Numbered from the stretch's first letter, positions 31,145-40,689 are shown. The stretch: 64,000 nt of DNA from an uncultured Paludibacter sp. (GCA_937927845.1 CALFXE010000234.1:1-64000); one strand, 5' to 3'. The notes: generated by a model from the sequence alone, not told the origin. Made by a program: numbers and translations.

Positions 31145-32587
31145 TCAAAAATTCGGAAGAAGATATTTCTCTCTTGACTCAAGAATTTTATTTACATTAT
31201 TAACCTCGAGGAAAGTAGTGCCAAAGCCTTCACCAAAGCTACCGCTCAGATAACACACCATTTTATCTTTCTCGATCCAACCCCATTTAAGTAAATGTTG
31301 AAGTGCCTCAATAAAATACTGCTGTGTATTACCTTTTCCCTCCTGATAGATAGGTATAACTCCATATGAAAGAGCTAATTCGCGAGTTGAACGTTCGTGA
31401 TAGCATATTGCCATCACAGGAACCGTACCTCTATAAGCAGCCAGAAAACGCGCTGTTCTTCCACTATAAGTATCAGTGATAATAGCTTTTGTAGATAATT
31501 TATTACTTGTTTCCACAGCAGCATTACACAAGAAAGAAGTTACATCATAAGTGCTGATTTTGATTGGGATGTCATTTTCTGCCATTTTAGTTTTCTCAGC
31601 CTCTTTAGCTATCGTAGCCATAGTGCGCACTGCCTCAACAGGATATTTGCCATAAGCGGTCTCACCACTAAGCATCAGAGCATCAGTACGATAATAAATT
31701 GCATTTGCTACATCAGTTACTTCCGCACGAGTCGGACGAGGATTTTTAATCATAGAGTGCAACATCTGAGTAGCAACGATCACAGGTTTCTTAGCTTGTA
31801 CACATTTTTTAATCAGCTTACGTTGTATACCAGGTATCTTCTCCTGTGCTACTTCTATACCCAAATCTCCACGCGCAATCATTACTCCGTATGTAACATT
31901 AAGTATTTCATCAATATTATCAACGCCCTCCTGATTTTCAATCTTTGAAATAATCTTAATCGGACTTTCATGCTCATCAAGAATTTGCTGAATATCAATT
32001 ACATCCTGCTTGTTTCTCACAAAAGAATGAGCAATAAAATCAATATTCTGCTCAATGGCAAAAAGTATATTTGTTTTATCTCGGGTAGTAAGTGAAGGAA
32101 GATTTATACGAACTCCCGGTACATTAACACTTTTACGACTGCCGAGATTTCCTTCATTTTGAGCTTTACAATATAAAAAACCATCAGATTTCGACTCAAC
32201 TTTCAAGTCTATCTCACCATCATCAATCAATATTTCATCACCCACATGTAAATCTCGAACAAAGTATGGGTAATTTACATATATTTCACCTGCTTTGGAA
32301 ACACCTTCAGGATCACCTTTAATTTTAATAATATCACCGGTTTTAATTTCGATATTATCATTTTCAGCAACTGTAGTTCTAACTTCCGGACCTTTGGTGT
32401 CCATTAACAAAGCGATATGATTACTTACAGCTCTAACATTATTTATGATTTTCAGAAATCCCTCACGATCTAAATGGGCAGAATTCATTCTAACCACATT
32501 CATCCCTTCATTATACAATTCACGTATAAAATCCACATCACAGCGTTTATCGCTTATGGTGGCTACAATTTTTGTTGCTTTTGACAT
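31145..32587 (-). CDS. pyk: Pyruvate kinase
   Basis: Last glycolytic step, making pyruvate and ATP from phosphoenolpyruvate. The N-terminal MSKATKIVATISDKRCD, the barrel motifs MDTKGPEVRT and ISKIENQEGVDN, the metal site MIARGDLGIEV and the ATQMLHSMIKNPRPTRAE loop are all visible. The C-terminal allosteric domain is present. The 480-residue length is normal. It starts 8 bp after aroQ, so both form an operon driven from the promoter at about 33040. Confidence 0.95.
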   Translation of the reverse strand: MSKATKIVATISDKRCDVDFIRELYNEGMNVVRMNSAHLDREGFLKIINNVRAVSNHIALLMDTKGPEVRTTVAENDNIEIKTGDIIKIKGDPEGVSKAGEIYVNYPYFVRDLHVGDEILIDDGEIDLKVESKSDGFLYCKAQNEGNLGSRKSVNVPGVRINLPSLTTRDKTNILFAIEQNIDFIAHSFVRNKQDVIDIQQILDEHESPIKIISKIENQEGVDNIDEILNVTYGVMIARGDLGIEVAQEKIPGIQRKLIKKCVQAKKPVIVATQMLHSMIKNPRPTRAEVTDVANAIYYRTDALMLSGETAYGKYPVEAVRTMATIAKEAEKTKMAENDIPIKISTYDVTSFLCNAAVETSNKLSTKAIITDTYSGRTARFLAAYRGTVPVMAICYHERSTRELALSYGVIPIYQEGKGNTQQYFIEALQHLLKWGWIEKDKMVCYLSGSFGEGFGTTFLEVNNVNKILESREKYLLPNF

Positions 32588-32595
32588 TTAAATAA

Positions 32596-33012
32596 TTATA
32601 AAAAAGATTCGATAGCTAAACGATAAGAATCAAGTCCGAACCCCACAATACATCCTTTACATGCTTCCGACAGATATGAATGATGGCGGTATGATTCACG
32701 CTTAAAAACATTTGAAATATGCACCTCAACAACAGGAGTGGTAATTGAACGGATTGCATCAGCAATGGCAATAGACGTATGAGTATATGCACCTGCATTA
32801 ATGACAATACCATCGTACTCAAATCCAACCTCATGTAGCTTGTTCACTAATTCTCCTTCTACATTCGACTGAAAATAGAACAATTCTACGCCTGGAAAGT
32901 TTTTTTTAAGTTCTTCTAAATAAGCCTCAAAGCTAAGATTACCATATACTGAAGGCTCTCTTTTCCCTAACAGATTCAGATTTGGTCCATTAATAATTTG
33001 AATACGCTTCAT
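32596..33012 (-). CDS. aroQ: Type II 3-dehydroquinate dehydratase
   Basis: Third shikimate step, dehydrating 3-dehydroquinate. The 138-residue protein has the full family pattern: NGPNLNLLGKREPSVYG with the catalytic tyrosine, NAGAYTHTSIAIADAI, EVHISNVFKRESYRHHS and GFGLDSYRLA. It is the first gene of the aroQ-pyk operon. Confidence 0.94.
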   Translation of the reverse strand: MKRIQIINGPNLNLLGKREPSVYGNLSFEAYLEELKKNFPGVELFYFQSNVEGELVNKLHEVGFEYDGIVINAGAYTHTSIAIADAIRSITTPVVEVHISNVFKRESYRHHSYLSEACKGCIVGFGLDSYRLAIESFL

Positions 33013-33037
33013 CTTTTTTTAGTTGAGAATTCGGCTG

Positions 33038-33045
33038 CAAAGGTA
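33038..33045 (-). promoter_or_regulatory. -7 element of the aroQ-pyk operon
   Basis: TACCTTTG followed by C on the minus strand, 26 bases before the aroQ ATG. A second, divergent element TATATTTG on the plus strand (33066-33073) faces the XylR-type gene, so the two genes share this short control region. Confidence 0.55.
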
Positions 33046-33106
33046 CAAAAAATAAAACAATTGTATATATTTGTAGAAGTTTTATTATCATTACAAACAA
33101 ACGCGG

Positions 33107-34282
33107 ATGTACAAAATTTTACTTATCATTGATCACTCAAGCGAATTTAGCAGAAAGCTTTTAAAAGGTTTAGTGCGTTATTCCAAAGAACATGGTTCAT
33201 GAATTTTCTACCGACTTCCTGCATATTATAAAACTTTATACGGAAAAGAAGGTATTGTGCAATGGGCTAAAAACTGGGAAGCTGATGCAATTATAGCACA
33301 ATGGGATCATGAGGGTACAAATTTATTGCAAGAGTTACAAATTCCGGTTATTCTTCAAAATTTAAAGCAACGCAGCTCATATTATTCAAATCTAACAGGG
33401 GATTATAAAGGTACAGGCAAGTTAGCCGCACAGTTTTTTGCAAAGAAACGTTACAGAAACTTTGCCTTCTATGGGAACAAAGGTGTTATTTGGTCATTAG
33501 AAAGAGCAGAAGGTTATAGACTTGAAATTGAACGTATTGGCGGTAATTACTATTATTTCGAAAGTGAGAATTTAAGCGATGAACAATGGGGGCAAAGTCG
33601 CATTGAGCTTGAAGACTGGCTTATTTCCTTACCTAAGCCTATTGCATTATTTGCTTGTGACGATAGTTTTGCATTACAAATTGCTGAAACATGTAAACTC
33701 AACAATATCAAAATTCCTGAAGATATTTCGTTACTTGGTGTTGATAACGACGAGCTGCTGTGTAATTTATCAGACCCACCAATATCATCAATAGTGTTAG
33801 ATGTAGAAAAAGGTGGGTATGAAGCAGGCAGATTAATACATCTATTGATTGAAAAGAAAAGGACAGACCCTTTTAATATCATCATAAATCCTACTCGTAT
33901 AGAGCTCCGACAATCAACCGAGAAATATAATATTAGCAATCAGTATATATCTGATGTTGTTACATATATAGAAAACAACTTTACTGATGATATTTCAATC
34001 GAATCATTTACTAAAATCGTCCCTTTATCACGAAGGAACTTAGAGATTAAGTTTAAAAACGAGATGGGCATTTCTATCTATCAATTCATTTTAAATTGCA
34101 GAGTAGAATATTTTGCCATGCTACTAATCACAACCGACAGGACACTTTTGGATTTAGCTTTAGAAGCCGGTTTTTGCGACAGTAAAAATATATCACGGGT
34201 ATTTAAGAAATTTATGGGTTGCTCCCCTGCCGAATATAGAAAAATACATCAGCAAGAGAACTCAAAAGATACATCAAGCTAA
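33107..34282 (+). pseudogene. XylR/AraC-type sugar-responsive regulator broken by an in-frame TGA
   Basis: From ATG at 33107 the frame reads MYKILLIIDHSSEFSRKLLKGL and on, meets TGA at 33200-33202, then continues without interruption to 34282 (391 sense codons plus the TGA). The order is a periplasmic-binding-protein-like sensor domain (LacI/XylR type, about 1-270) and a C-terminal AraC helix-turn-helix (about 285-390: ISIYQFILNCRVEYFAMLL, GFCDSKNISRVFKKFMGCSPAEY). Relatives usually have a tryptophan at the stop site (GPW-FYR), so one G-to-A change of TGG explains it. A GTG at 33257 could restart translation but would lose the first sensor strand. The end overlaps the convergent ligase gene by 9 bases. 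Confidence 0.8.
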
Positions 34283-36181
34283 TGCTTCAAGATTTGCTTC
34301 ATGGAAGATTTCTTTTCCTCCGTTAGTATATAACAGTTCAATTCTATCAGCATAGCGTTCTTCCACTTTTCCGCGAATAATCTTCATTGTACTGTTAACC
34401 AAGCCGTTTTGCTCGGTAAAAGGTTCGCCTATAACAGCAATTGATGATGGCAACCATCTTTCGGGGAACATACCTTCAAATTTTCCTCCTTTTCGGTACT
34501 CATTTATTTCACGGAAAAGTTTATCCAATGCTATTTTTTTAGCTTCTAAACTGTTCCACTCAAGCTCAGGTTGCTTATGATGTACATATTTTTTAAGTGC
34601 TTCTTTATTAGGCACAACCAATGCTGTTGTATACGGATTTTGATTGTTATGTAACAAAACCTGCTCTATATATCTTGAATTTTCAACCAAAGATTCTTCT
34701 ATACCTTCGGGACTATACTTTTCGCCATCACTTGAAATAAGCAAACTCTTAAATCTGCCTACAACATACAAGAAATCATCCTTATCCATATATCCCATAT
34801 CTCCGGTGTAAAGCCATCCGTCACGAACGGTTTCGGCAGTAGCTTTTTCATTCTTGTAATAGCCTGCCATTACATTCTCGCCTTTAATAACAATTTCACC
34901 TTTTTCACCTAAAGGAAGTTCTTTGCCATCGGCATCACATATTTTCAATTCCATAGGCTTCACCAACACTCCTGAAGAACCAAGTTTATGACGTTTTAAA
35001 CCATTTGATGAAATAATGGGAGTAGCCTCACTCAAACCGTAACCCTGAAACATCGGAATACCGATTGCATAATAAAATCGCTGTAAATCAATATCTAACA
35101 AAGCTCCTCCACCGATAAAGAAATCTAAATTACCGCCAAGTCCTTCGCGCACTTTAGAAAATATTATTTTATCGAACAACCACAACACAGGCTTTTTAAG
35201 AGCTTGCAAACCTTTTCCCTTATTATATCCTTCTTTATTATAGCTATACGACATTTTAAGAGCTGTTTTGAAAAGCCATGTAACAAGCGGACCTTTTGTG
35301 CGAATACTCGTTTCGATATTCTTCTTGAAATTTTTTGCCAAAGCAGGAACACTCAACAATAAATTAGGTTTAAGTTCCTGAATATTAATCGGGATATTCT
35401 TTAAAGTCTCCATGCCGGTTTTACCCACCTGAACAGTACCAACACTTGCACCTGAAGCCATAAAACTATAAAAACCTGCAACATGAGCAAAGCAATGATC
35501 GAGAGGCAGAATTATCAAAGTTTTGTAAGTTGTAGGGATATTCATCAGAGTAAGAGCCTGTTCTACATTTGCTGTATAATTTCGATGTGTGAGAAGAACA
35601 CCTTTAGGATCGGCTGTAGTTCCGGATGTATAGCTTATCGTTGCAACATCATCAGGCTTAACCAACGAAGCTGTTTTATCAACTATATCAGGCTGCTGTT
35701 CAAGTAGTTTTGCACCCTCCTTAATTAGTTCGGTAAGCGAAATTTCCTTTTCGGCATATTCATTTTGCTCATCAAGAACTACAACTTTTTTAACATCAGG
35801 TAATCGGTCGATAATAAGTCGGATTTTCTTTAGCTGTCCACCTGAAACCATTATCACAGTACTTTCTGAATGTTGAATTCTGAATATCAAATCATTACTT
35901 TCCTCTAATTTTATAGAAAGAGGTACATTAACTGCCGCAGCATGTAAGATTCCCAATTCTGAAGTAATCCAAGCATTCCTACCTTCCGATAGAAGAGAAA
36001 TTTTATCACCAGACTTCACACCAATAGAAATTAATCCGGCAGCAATGATGTGCGATTGCTGTTTGGTTTCTAAGTAAGTAGTAGGAACAAATTTAGAGTT
36101 GGTTTTTTCCCAAAGGAATGTATTATCCGCAAATTTTTCAACATTTTTGTTGAGAAACTCAATGATAGTTGGTCTTGCCAT
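34274..36181 (-). CDS. Long-chain fatty acid-CoA ligase (AMP-binding)
   Basis: 635-residue adenylate-forming enzyme that activates fatty acids to acyl-CoA. The AMP-binding signature YTSGTTADPKGVLLTHRN, the QGYGLSEATPIIS motif, the GWLYTGDMGYMD segment and the GRFKSLLISSDGEKYSPE hinge are present. It appears complete and cytoplasmic or membrane-associated. It ends by overlapping the convergent regulator pseudogene by 9 bases. The exact acyl chain preference cannot be read. Confidence 0.9.
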   Translation of the reverse strand: MARPTIIEFLNKNVEKFADNTFLWEKTNSKFVPTTYLETKQQSHIIAAGLISIGVKSGDKISLLSEGRNAWITSELGILHAAAVNVPLSIKLEESNDLIFRIQHSESTVIMVSGGQLKKIRLIIDRLPDVKKVVVLDEQNEYAEKEISLTELIKEGAKLLEQQPDIVDKTASLVKPDDVATISYTSGTTADPKGVLLTHRNYTANVEQALTLMNIPTTYKTLIILPLDHCFAHVAGFYSFMASGASVGTVQVGKTGMETLKNIPINIQELKPNLLLSVPALAKNFKKNIETSIRTKGPLVTWLFKTALKMSYSYNKEGYNKGKGLQALKKPVLWLFDKIIFSKVREGLGGNLDFFIGGGALLDIDLQRFYYAIGIPMFQGYGLSEATPIISSNGLKRHKLGSSGVLVKPMELKICDADGKELPLGEKGEIVIKGENVMAGYYKNEKATAETVRDGWLYTGDMGYMDKDDFLYVVGRFKSLLISSDGEKYSPEGIEESLVENSRYIEQVLLHNNQNPYTTALVVPNKEALKKYVHHKQPELEWNSLEAKKIALDKLFREINEYRKGGKFEGMFPERWLPSSIAVIGEPFTEQNGLVNSTMKIIRGKVEERYADRIELLYTNGGKEIFHEANLEALA

Positions 36182-36273
36182 TGATACGAAAATTAATAGT
36201 TAATAAAACGAGTTTTTATGAATTTGCAAATATATACATTTTTTATATAGATTGTTGTCTTTTTCTAATTACA

Positions 36274-36781
36274 CTAATTTATGATTAATCGTTTCAAACG
36301 TTTTTGATATGATTGAAGATAATTGCGCTTAGTAGTTTCATTCAGAAAAGATGCACTTATCATATTCTCAACTTTAATTGAATTCGACAACATATCATCC
36401 ATAATTTTACGGAAGTTTTTCGAACTAATCCCTACAGTCTCAGCAAGTACAGCAAATTGACTGTATATTTTACCTTTAGCTAAGCTTTGCGGTAATAAGC
36501 CGTCATGCAATGCAAAAGGTTTATCATTAACATGAATATGACTATTTAATAAATCATATGCAGGACTTAATCTATAATCACCCATTGGTGTTTCAATTAT
36601 TGAGAAGTTCTTTAAGTGGGCATCTCCATTTGAAAAGAGATAATTAAAAACAAGTAATTTAAAAAGTTTCAGAGCTTCTAATTTATAAGTTGGTAAATAC
36701 GTTTTTAAGGCAAGTCCTACTGTAAGTACTAAAACCATATGCTAATGTACCTGGACAATATTTAATTTCTGACAAGTTCAT
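36274..36781 (-). pseudogene. HipA/HipT-type kinase with large internal deletion
   Basis: The ATG at 36781 opens a frame MNLSEIKYCPGTLAYGFSTY continuing to VFTNL and then a TAA at about 36684. The sequence continues in another frame as YKLEALKLFKLLVFNYLFSN and the kinase core SNGDAHLKNF, RLSPAYDLLNS to the end at 36274. Intact relatives are about 300 residues, so roughly 130-170 residues, including the ATP-binding N-lobe, are gone and the halves are out of frame. The N-terminal peptide is the one that normally follows hipN. An ATG at 36738 could give a 154-residue fragment, but it would lack the phosphate loop. Confidence 0.85.
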
Positions 36782-36786
36782 AATGT

Positions 36787-37107
36787 TTAGATTTTTATAA
36801 TTCTCACAGCACCTATACTATCAGTTTTTGCAGTTGTCATCAGTAACCCAAAATAATCTTCATTATCAATTTTGTTCAGCTTACATACTACATGTTTATT
36901 CGACCCTTCAGGTAGCATATTGAAAAAGAAAGGAAATAAAAATTTAGAATGAAATGGATGTTCACTCTTAGGTAAAGTCAGACTGATTGCAGGTTTGTTC
37001 GTATCCGACAACCATGTATCAAGATAATTAAATGTAAACGAACCATCATCGTGCTGCGTTATAACACCAGCTTCCTGATCCTTGAATAACACTTTTGCTT
37101 TTCTCAT
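36787..37107 (-). CDS. HipS/HipN-like N-terminal HipA domain protein
   Basis: A 106-residue stand-alone version of the HipA N-terminal subdomain: VLFKDQEAGVITQHDDGSFTF, PAISLTLPKSEHPF and LFPFFFNMLPEGSNK. In tripartite HipBST systems this small protein counteracts the kinase. Here it overlaps the hipB-like gene by 4 bases (ATGA) and lies 5 bases upstream of the broken kinase, so gene order is the classic B-S-T. With the kinase dead it may be a relic under little selection. Confidence 0.82.
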   Translation of the reverse strand: MRKAKVLFKDQEAGVITQHDDGSFTFNYLDTWLSDTNKPAISLTLPKSEHPFHSKFLFPFFFNMLPEGSNKHVVCKLNKIDNEDYFGLLMTTAKTDSIGAVRIIKI

Positions 37108-37355
37108 TTGTTAGCTGTAATGTCCTTTAGCTTTAAACATATTTCTAATCCAAGTACATCGCATATCTTTTGCAATGTCATAAGAGTAGGATTTCCTTTT
37201 CCGCTTTCGAATTGCTTCAAAGTTCTTAATCCAACGCCCGATAATTCTGCTAAGGTCTCTTGTGTTACTTGCAGCATTTCCCTTCTAGCTTTAATTATTG
37301 ATATTAAATACTCATTAAAGCATTGCCTTTTTAATAATACTTTTAATGAATGCAT
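37104..37355 (-). CDS. HipB-like XRE family DNA-binding protein
   Basis: A helix-turn-helix of the XRE class: RREMLQVTQETLAELSGVGL then RTLKQFESGKGNPTLMTL, 83 residues from the ATG at 37355. The start is uncertain: the segment before NEYLISIIKARR is unlike relatives and is read from the other frame of a HicB-like remnant. It would be the operator-binding antitoxin of the hip locus. A fusion of the 5' end with foreign sequence is likely. Confidence 0.75.
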   Translation of the reverse strand: MHSLKVLLKRQCFNEYLISIIKARREMLQVTQETLAELSGVGLRTLKQFESGKGNPTLMTLQKICDVLGLEICLKLKDITANK

Positions 37356-37452
37356 TAAGAGATATTCCAAGTTCCGAAGAACGCATTACTGCTTGAGCAT
37401 GTAGTTGTGGAGTAAGTCGAACATTGAATGTTTCTGAATGATTTAAGGAGTA
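37315..37452 (-). pseudogene. HicB-type antitoxin remnant (C-terminal half)
   Basis: On the minus strand an open stretch without a start codon reads SETFNVRLTPQLHAQAVMRS, then SELGISLNAFIKSIIKKAML and a TAA (37315-37317). This is the ribbon-helix-helix C-terminus of HicB-like antitoxins (F-VRLTPELH...A...G-SLNAFI). An in-frame TAA lies just upstream (37453-37455). No HicA toxin was found beside it. The hipB-like gene starts inside it in another frame. Confidence 0.65.
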
Positions 37453-37648
37453 TTATTAGATAATATTAGGAATTAGAATAGCGTATAAAGCAAAAAAATC
37501 TAACTTAGGTGAGACATATAATCGGTATCTTAAAAATAAATCAGTACTTTTGTATCAAACTTCAGAAATAATATGATTGTATTTAAACCTAATCTTGAAA
37601 CCATTTTGTAAAGTACATCAGTCGTTAAAGAATACATTGCAAAACGAA
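37453..37648. other. Intergenic stretch without recognised features
   Basis: About 200 bases of AT-rich sequence between the toxin-antitoxin remnants and the end of pyrF. I see no gene, repeat or convincing hairpin. Confidence 0.5.
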
Positions 37649-38485
37649 TCAAAGCAATCCTGCTTCTCTCAATATACTCTCCATTTCTTGCTGAATATTA
37701 TGAGCTTCAACTCTTGCCTGTAAAGCAAAATCCAATCCTGATGATGCATAAATTATCTGTCGCGACGAATTAACAAGCAACCCACAATGTGAGTTCAATC
37801 CATACTTGGCAACTTCCTGCAAACTACCTCCTTGTGCACCAACACCAGGTACTAATAAAAAATGCTCAGGAACTATTTTCCTCACTTCTGACAACATTTC
37901 AGCTTGTGTGGCACCAACAACATACATCATATTATCCGATGTTCCCCATTTTTGTGAGATATTAAGTACTCTTTCGAATATTTTCTCATTTGTTTCTGCG
38001 TCCTTGGTAAACTGAAAATCATACGCTCCTTTATTAGAAGTTAATGCAAGCAGGATAACCCATTTATCATGATAACCTAAAAATGGCACAACTGAATCTT
38101 CACCCATGTACGGAGCAACCGTTACAGCATCAAAGTTCATATTCTTAAAAAATGCTTTGGCATACATAGAGGAAGTATTACCTATATCACCTCTTTTGGC
38201 ATCTGCTATAATAAACTGATCAGGGTAGTAAGAGCGCAAATAATCTACTGTTCGATCTAAAGCATCCCAACCTTCAATACCCATACTTTCATAAAAAGCA
38301 AGATTTGGTTTATAGGCAACACATAAATCCGCAGTAGCATCGATAATAGCCTTATTAAACTGAAAAATGCTATCTTTCTCATCCTCCGCAATAAATTTCG
38401 GAATCTTATTTATATCAGTATCCAAACCAACACACAAAAACGAACCCTTACGTTTAATATTGTCAAATAATTGTTGCTTATTCAT
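37649..38485 (-). CDS. pyrF: Orotidine 5'-phosphate decarboxylase
   Basis: Final step of UMP synthesis. The 278-residue type-2 (longer) form shows FLCVGLDTDINKIP, the catalytic block IIADAKRGDIGNTS with its D-x-K-x-x-D array, VAPYMGEDSV and the phosphate-binding VPGVGAQGG. It lies 21 bp downstream of prfA on the same strand, so they may share a transcript. Confidence 0.94.
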   Translation of the reverse strand: MNKQQLFDNIKRKGSFLCVGLDTDINKIPKFIAEDEKDSIFQFNKAIIDATADLCVAYKPNLAFYESMGIEGWDALDRTVDYLRSYYPDQFIIADAKRGDIGNTSSMYAKAFFKNMNFDAVTVAPYMGEDSVVPFLGYHDKWVILLALTSNKGAYDFQFTKDAETNEKIFERVLNISQKWGTSDNMMYVVGATQAEMLSEVRKIVPEHFLLVPGVGAQGGSLQEVAKYGLNSHCGLLVNSSRQIIYASSGLDFALQARVEAHNIQQEMESILREAGLL

Positions 38486-38506
38486 TTTAACTCTTTTTTC
38501 TAATTA

Positions 38507-39592
38507 TCATAATTCACTTTCTTTCAGTCTCTCAGCATTTTCAGCTATTATTAACTGATCGATTAACCCTTGTATCTCACCATTCATAAATGATGACAGA
38601 TTATATATCGTATAATTTATTCTATGATCGGTTACTCGTCCTTGTGGATAATTATAAGTACGAATTTTAGCCGACCTGTCACCTGTCGAAACCATAGTTT
38701 TACGTTTCGAGCCAATCTCATCTAAGTACTTCTGATGTTCAATAGCATATATCCTCGAGCGTAACTCACTCATTGCTTTGGCTTTATTTTTATGCTGAGA
38801 TTTCTCGTCCTGGCACTGTACAATTATACCGGTTGGCATATGTGTTAACCTGATTGCTGAATATGTGGTGTTTACCGATTGTCCTCCAGGTCCTGACGAA
38901 CAATATGTATCTACTCGAATATCCGATTCTTTTAGCTCGACATCAAATTCTTCTGCTTCGGGAAGCACAGCCACAGTTGCTGCTGATGTATGAACACGTC
39001 CTTGAGTTTCGGTTTGAGGCACACGCTGAACTCTATGTACACCCGACTCATATTTCATCGTACCATACACTTTTTGTCCGGAAACGGTAAAAATAATTTC
39101 TTTATATCCTCCTGATGTACCTTCTGAAACACTTGTAACTTCAAGCTTCCATCCCTTCGACTCACAATAACGCACATACATTTTAAATAAATCACCCGCA
39201 AAAATTGCAGCTTCATCTCCACCCGTACCACCTCTGATTTCAACAATAGAGTTTTTATCATCCTCAGGATCGCTCGGTATCAATAGCATTTTTATAGCCT
39301 CTTCAAGTTGTGGTACTTTAGCTTCAAGCTCTTGTATTTCCATTCGTGCCATTTCACGCATTTCTGCATCAGTCTCACTTTCAAGTATTTCTTTTGCTTC
39401 ATTGAGATGTGACAATACCAACTTATACTCATTACGAGCCTCGATTATCTCCTGCAAATCATGATACTCTTTGTTCAACTTGACAAATCGTTTCTGATCT
39501 GAGATAACAGCAGGGTCGGTAATAAGAGTAGAAATCTCATCAAATCTGTGTTGCAACGCCTCTAATTTATCTAACAATGATGATTCTGACAT
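38507..39592 (-). CDS. prfA: Peptide chain release factor 1
   Basis: Recognises UAA and UAG and frees the finished peptide. I start at the ATG at 39592 (361 residues, MSESSLLDKLEAL), which matches the family start; an upstream ATG at 39637 adds a segment not typical of RF1. The GGQ motif is in SSGPGGQSVNTTYSAI. The anticodon-like tripeptide region lies near VHRVQRVPQTE. Confidence 0.95.
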   Translation of the reverse strand: MSESSLLDKLEALQHRFDEISTLITDPAVISDQKRFVKLNKEYHDLQEIIEARNEYKLVLSHLNEAKEILESETDAEMREMARMEIQELEAKVPQLEEAIKMLLIPSDPEDDKNSIVEIRGGTGGDEAAIFAGDLFKMYVRYCESKGWKLEVTSVSEGTSGGYKEIIFTVSGQKVYGTMKYESGVHRVQRVPQTETQGRVHTSAATVAVLPEAEEFDVELKESDIRVDTYCSSGPGGQSVNTTYSAIRLTHMPTGIIVQCQDEKSQHKNKAKAMSELRSRIYAIEHQKYLDEIGSKRKTMVSTGDRSAKIRTYNYPQGRVTDHRINYTIYNLSSFMNGEIQGLIDQLIIAENAERLKESEL

Positions 39593-39697
39593 TAAAAGTG
39601 ATTTTATATTGCTGACTGAATTATTAAAAACGTGCAAATTTACGAGTTTTTATTCTAAAAGTAATAGGAATAAGAATAATTAAGAAGTGCTTACCCT

Positions 39698-39838
39698 CAT
39701 GCTGTATGATCCTCTCCCCCCATACTGTATGATCCCTTCCCCTCATACTGTATGATCCTCTCCCCCCATACTGTCGGGATGGCACGCCTGCGGAGGTGCA
39801 TACTTCCATACAGTAGAATTCTCCCCATACGTTGAAGT
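39698..39838. repeat. 23-bp tandem repeat with inverted tail
   Basis: Three 23-bp units begin at 39698, 39721 and 39744 (consensus start CATACTGTATGATCC, end CCCC) and a fourth breaks off at about 39774. Next come CGGGATGGCACGCCTGCGG, a relative of the word at 30836, and an inverted CATACAGTA near 39806 with CTCCCCATAC. ATACTGTAT is itself nearly palindromic. The rest of the 369-base gap to udk contains only a promoter-like TATATTCG at 39936-39943. Confidence 0.75.
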
Positions 39839-39961
39839 TAGCCGGATTTTTATATAGCGGCTACGAGTTTCATCCTTAAAATCAATATAACACCAAGCAA
39901 ATACATGTTAAACACAAAGTTTTAAAAAAATATATTATATTCGCAATCAAAAAACACACTT

Positions 39962-40588
39962 ATGCTTATAATTGGAATTGCGGGCGGAACAGGCTCAGGA
40001 AAATCAACAGTAGTAAAAAAAATTTTAGAAAGCGTACCACAAAATGATGTAGCTATTCTCCCTCAAGACTCTTATTATCGCGACAATAGTGATAAGCCAT
40101 TAGAAGAAAGATTAGAAATGAATTTCGACCATCCCGATTCAATAGAGTGGAGTTTATTAGTTCATCATTTGAAAGAGTTAAAATCAGGTAAGAGTATCGA
40201 ACAGCCAATTTATTCGTATTTAACATGTACAAGAGCTGACGAAACTATTCCTGTTAAGCCTTGCAAGGTTGTTATAGTAGAAGGGATACTTGTGCTGTCA
40301 AGCCCTGAATTACGTAAGATGTTAGATCTAAAAGTCTTTGTTGATGCTGATGCAGATGACAGGTTGATACGCGTAATAAATCGTGATATAATTGAGCGTG
40401 GCAGATCGGTAAACAAAGTAATGGAAAGATACGAAAAGACTGTCAAGCCAATGCATTTACAATTTATTGAACCTTCTAAGCGTTTTGCTGATATAATAGT
40501 ACCACAAGGCGGTAATAATCACATTGCAATTGACATTCTGACAAGATTTATACTGAATTGTATTTCAACTGTAAAAAACACTTTGTAA
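39962..40588 (+). CDS. udk: Uridine kinase
   Basis: Phosphorylates uridine and cytidine in pyrimidine salvage. The P-loop GIAGGTGSGKST is at residues 5-16, QDSYYRD and the NFDHPDSIEW segment follow, and VIVEGIL and FVDADADDRLIRR-like motifs complete the family pattern. 208 residues. It ends in a bidirectional terminator facing secDF. Confidence 0.93.
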   Translation: MLIIGIAGGTGSGKSTVVKKILESVPQNDVAILPQDSYYRDNSDKPLEERLEMNFDHPDSIEWSLLVHHLKELKSGKSIEQPIYSYLTCTRADETIPVKPCKVVIVEGILVLSSPELRKMLDLKVFVDADADDRLIRVINRDIIERGRSVNKVMERYEKTVKPMHLQFIEPSKRFADIIVPQGGNNHIAIDILTRFILNCISTVKNTL

Positions 40589-40617
40589 AACAGAGTAACT
40601 ACTAATATTATTACCAA

Positions 40618-40652
40618 AAAAAGAGACCGGCATTTAATGCACAGTCTCTTTT
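40618..40652. terminator. Bidirectional terminator between udk and secDF
   Basis: AAAAGAGAC pairs with GTCTCTTTT, with an inner GCAT/ATGC stem around TTA. The arms end in A and T runs, so it works for both convergent genes. Confidence 0.8.
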
Positions 40653-40689
40653 GCTTTTATAGTAATCAATCAAAAATCTACTACTGTAA

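Noticed and set aside
33200..33202. TGA recoded as tryptophan
   Set aside because: Other genes here, such as miaB and aroB, end with TGA, so the code is standard.
39698..39774. CRISPR array
   Set aside because: The 23-bp units are directly joined with no spacers between them.
39624..39809. A 61-codon open frame over the 23-bp repeats
   Set aside because: It is only the translated repeat, with a periodic peptide and no similarity that I recognise.
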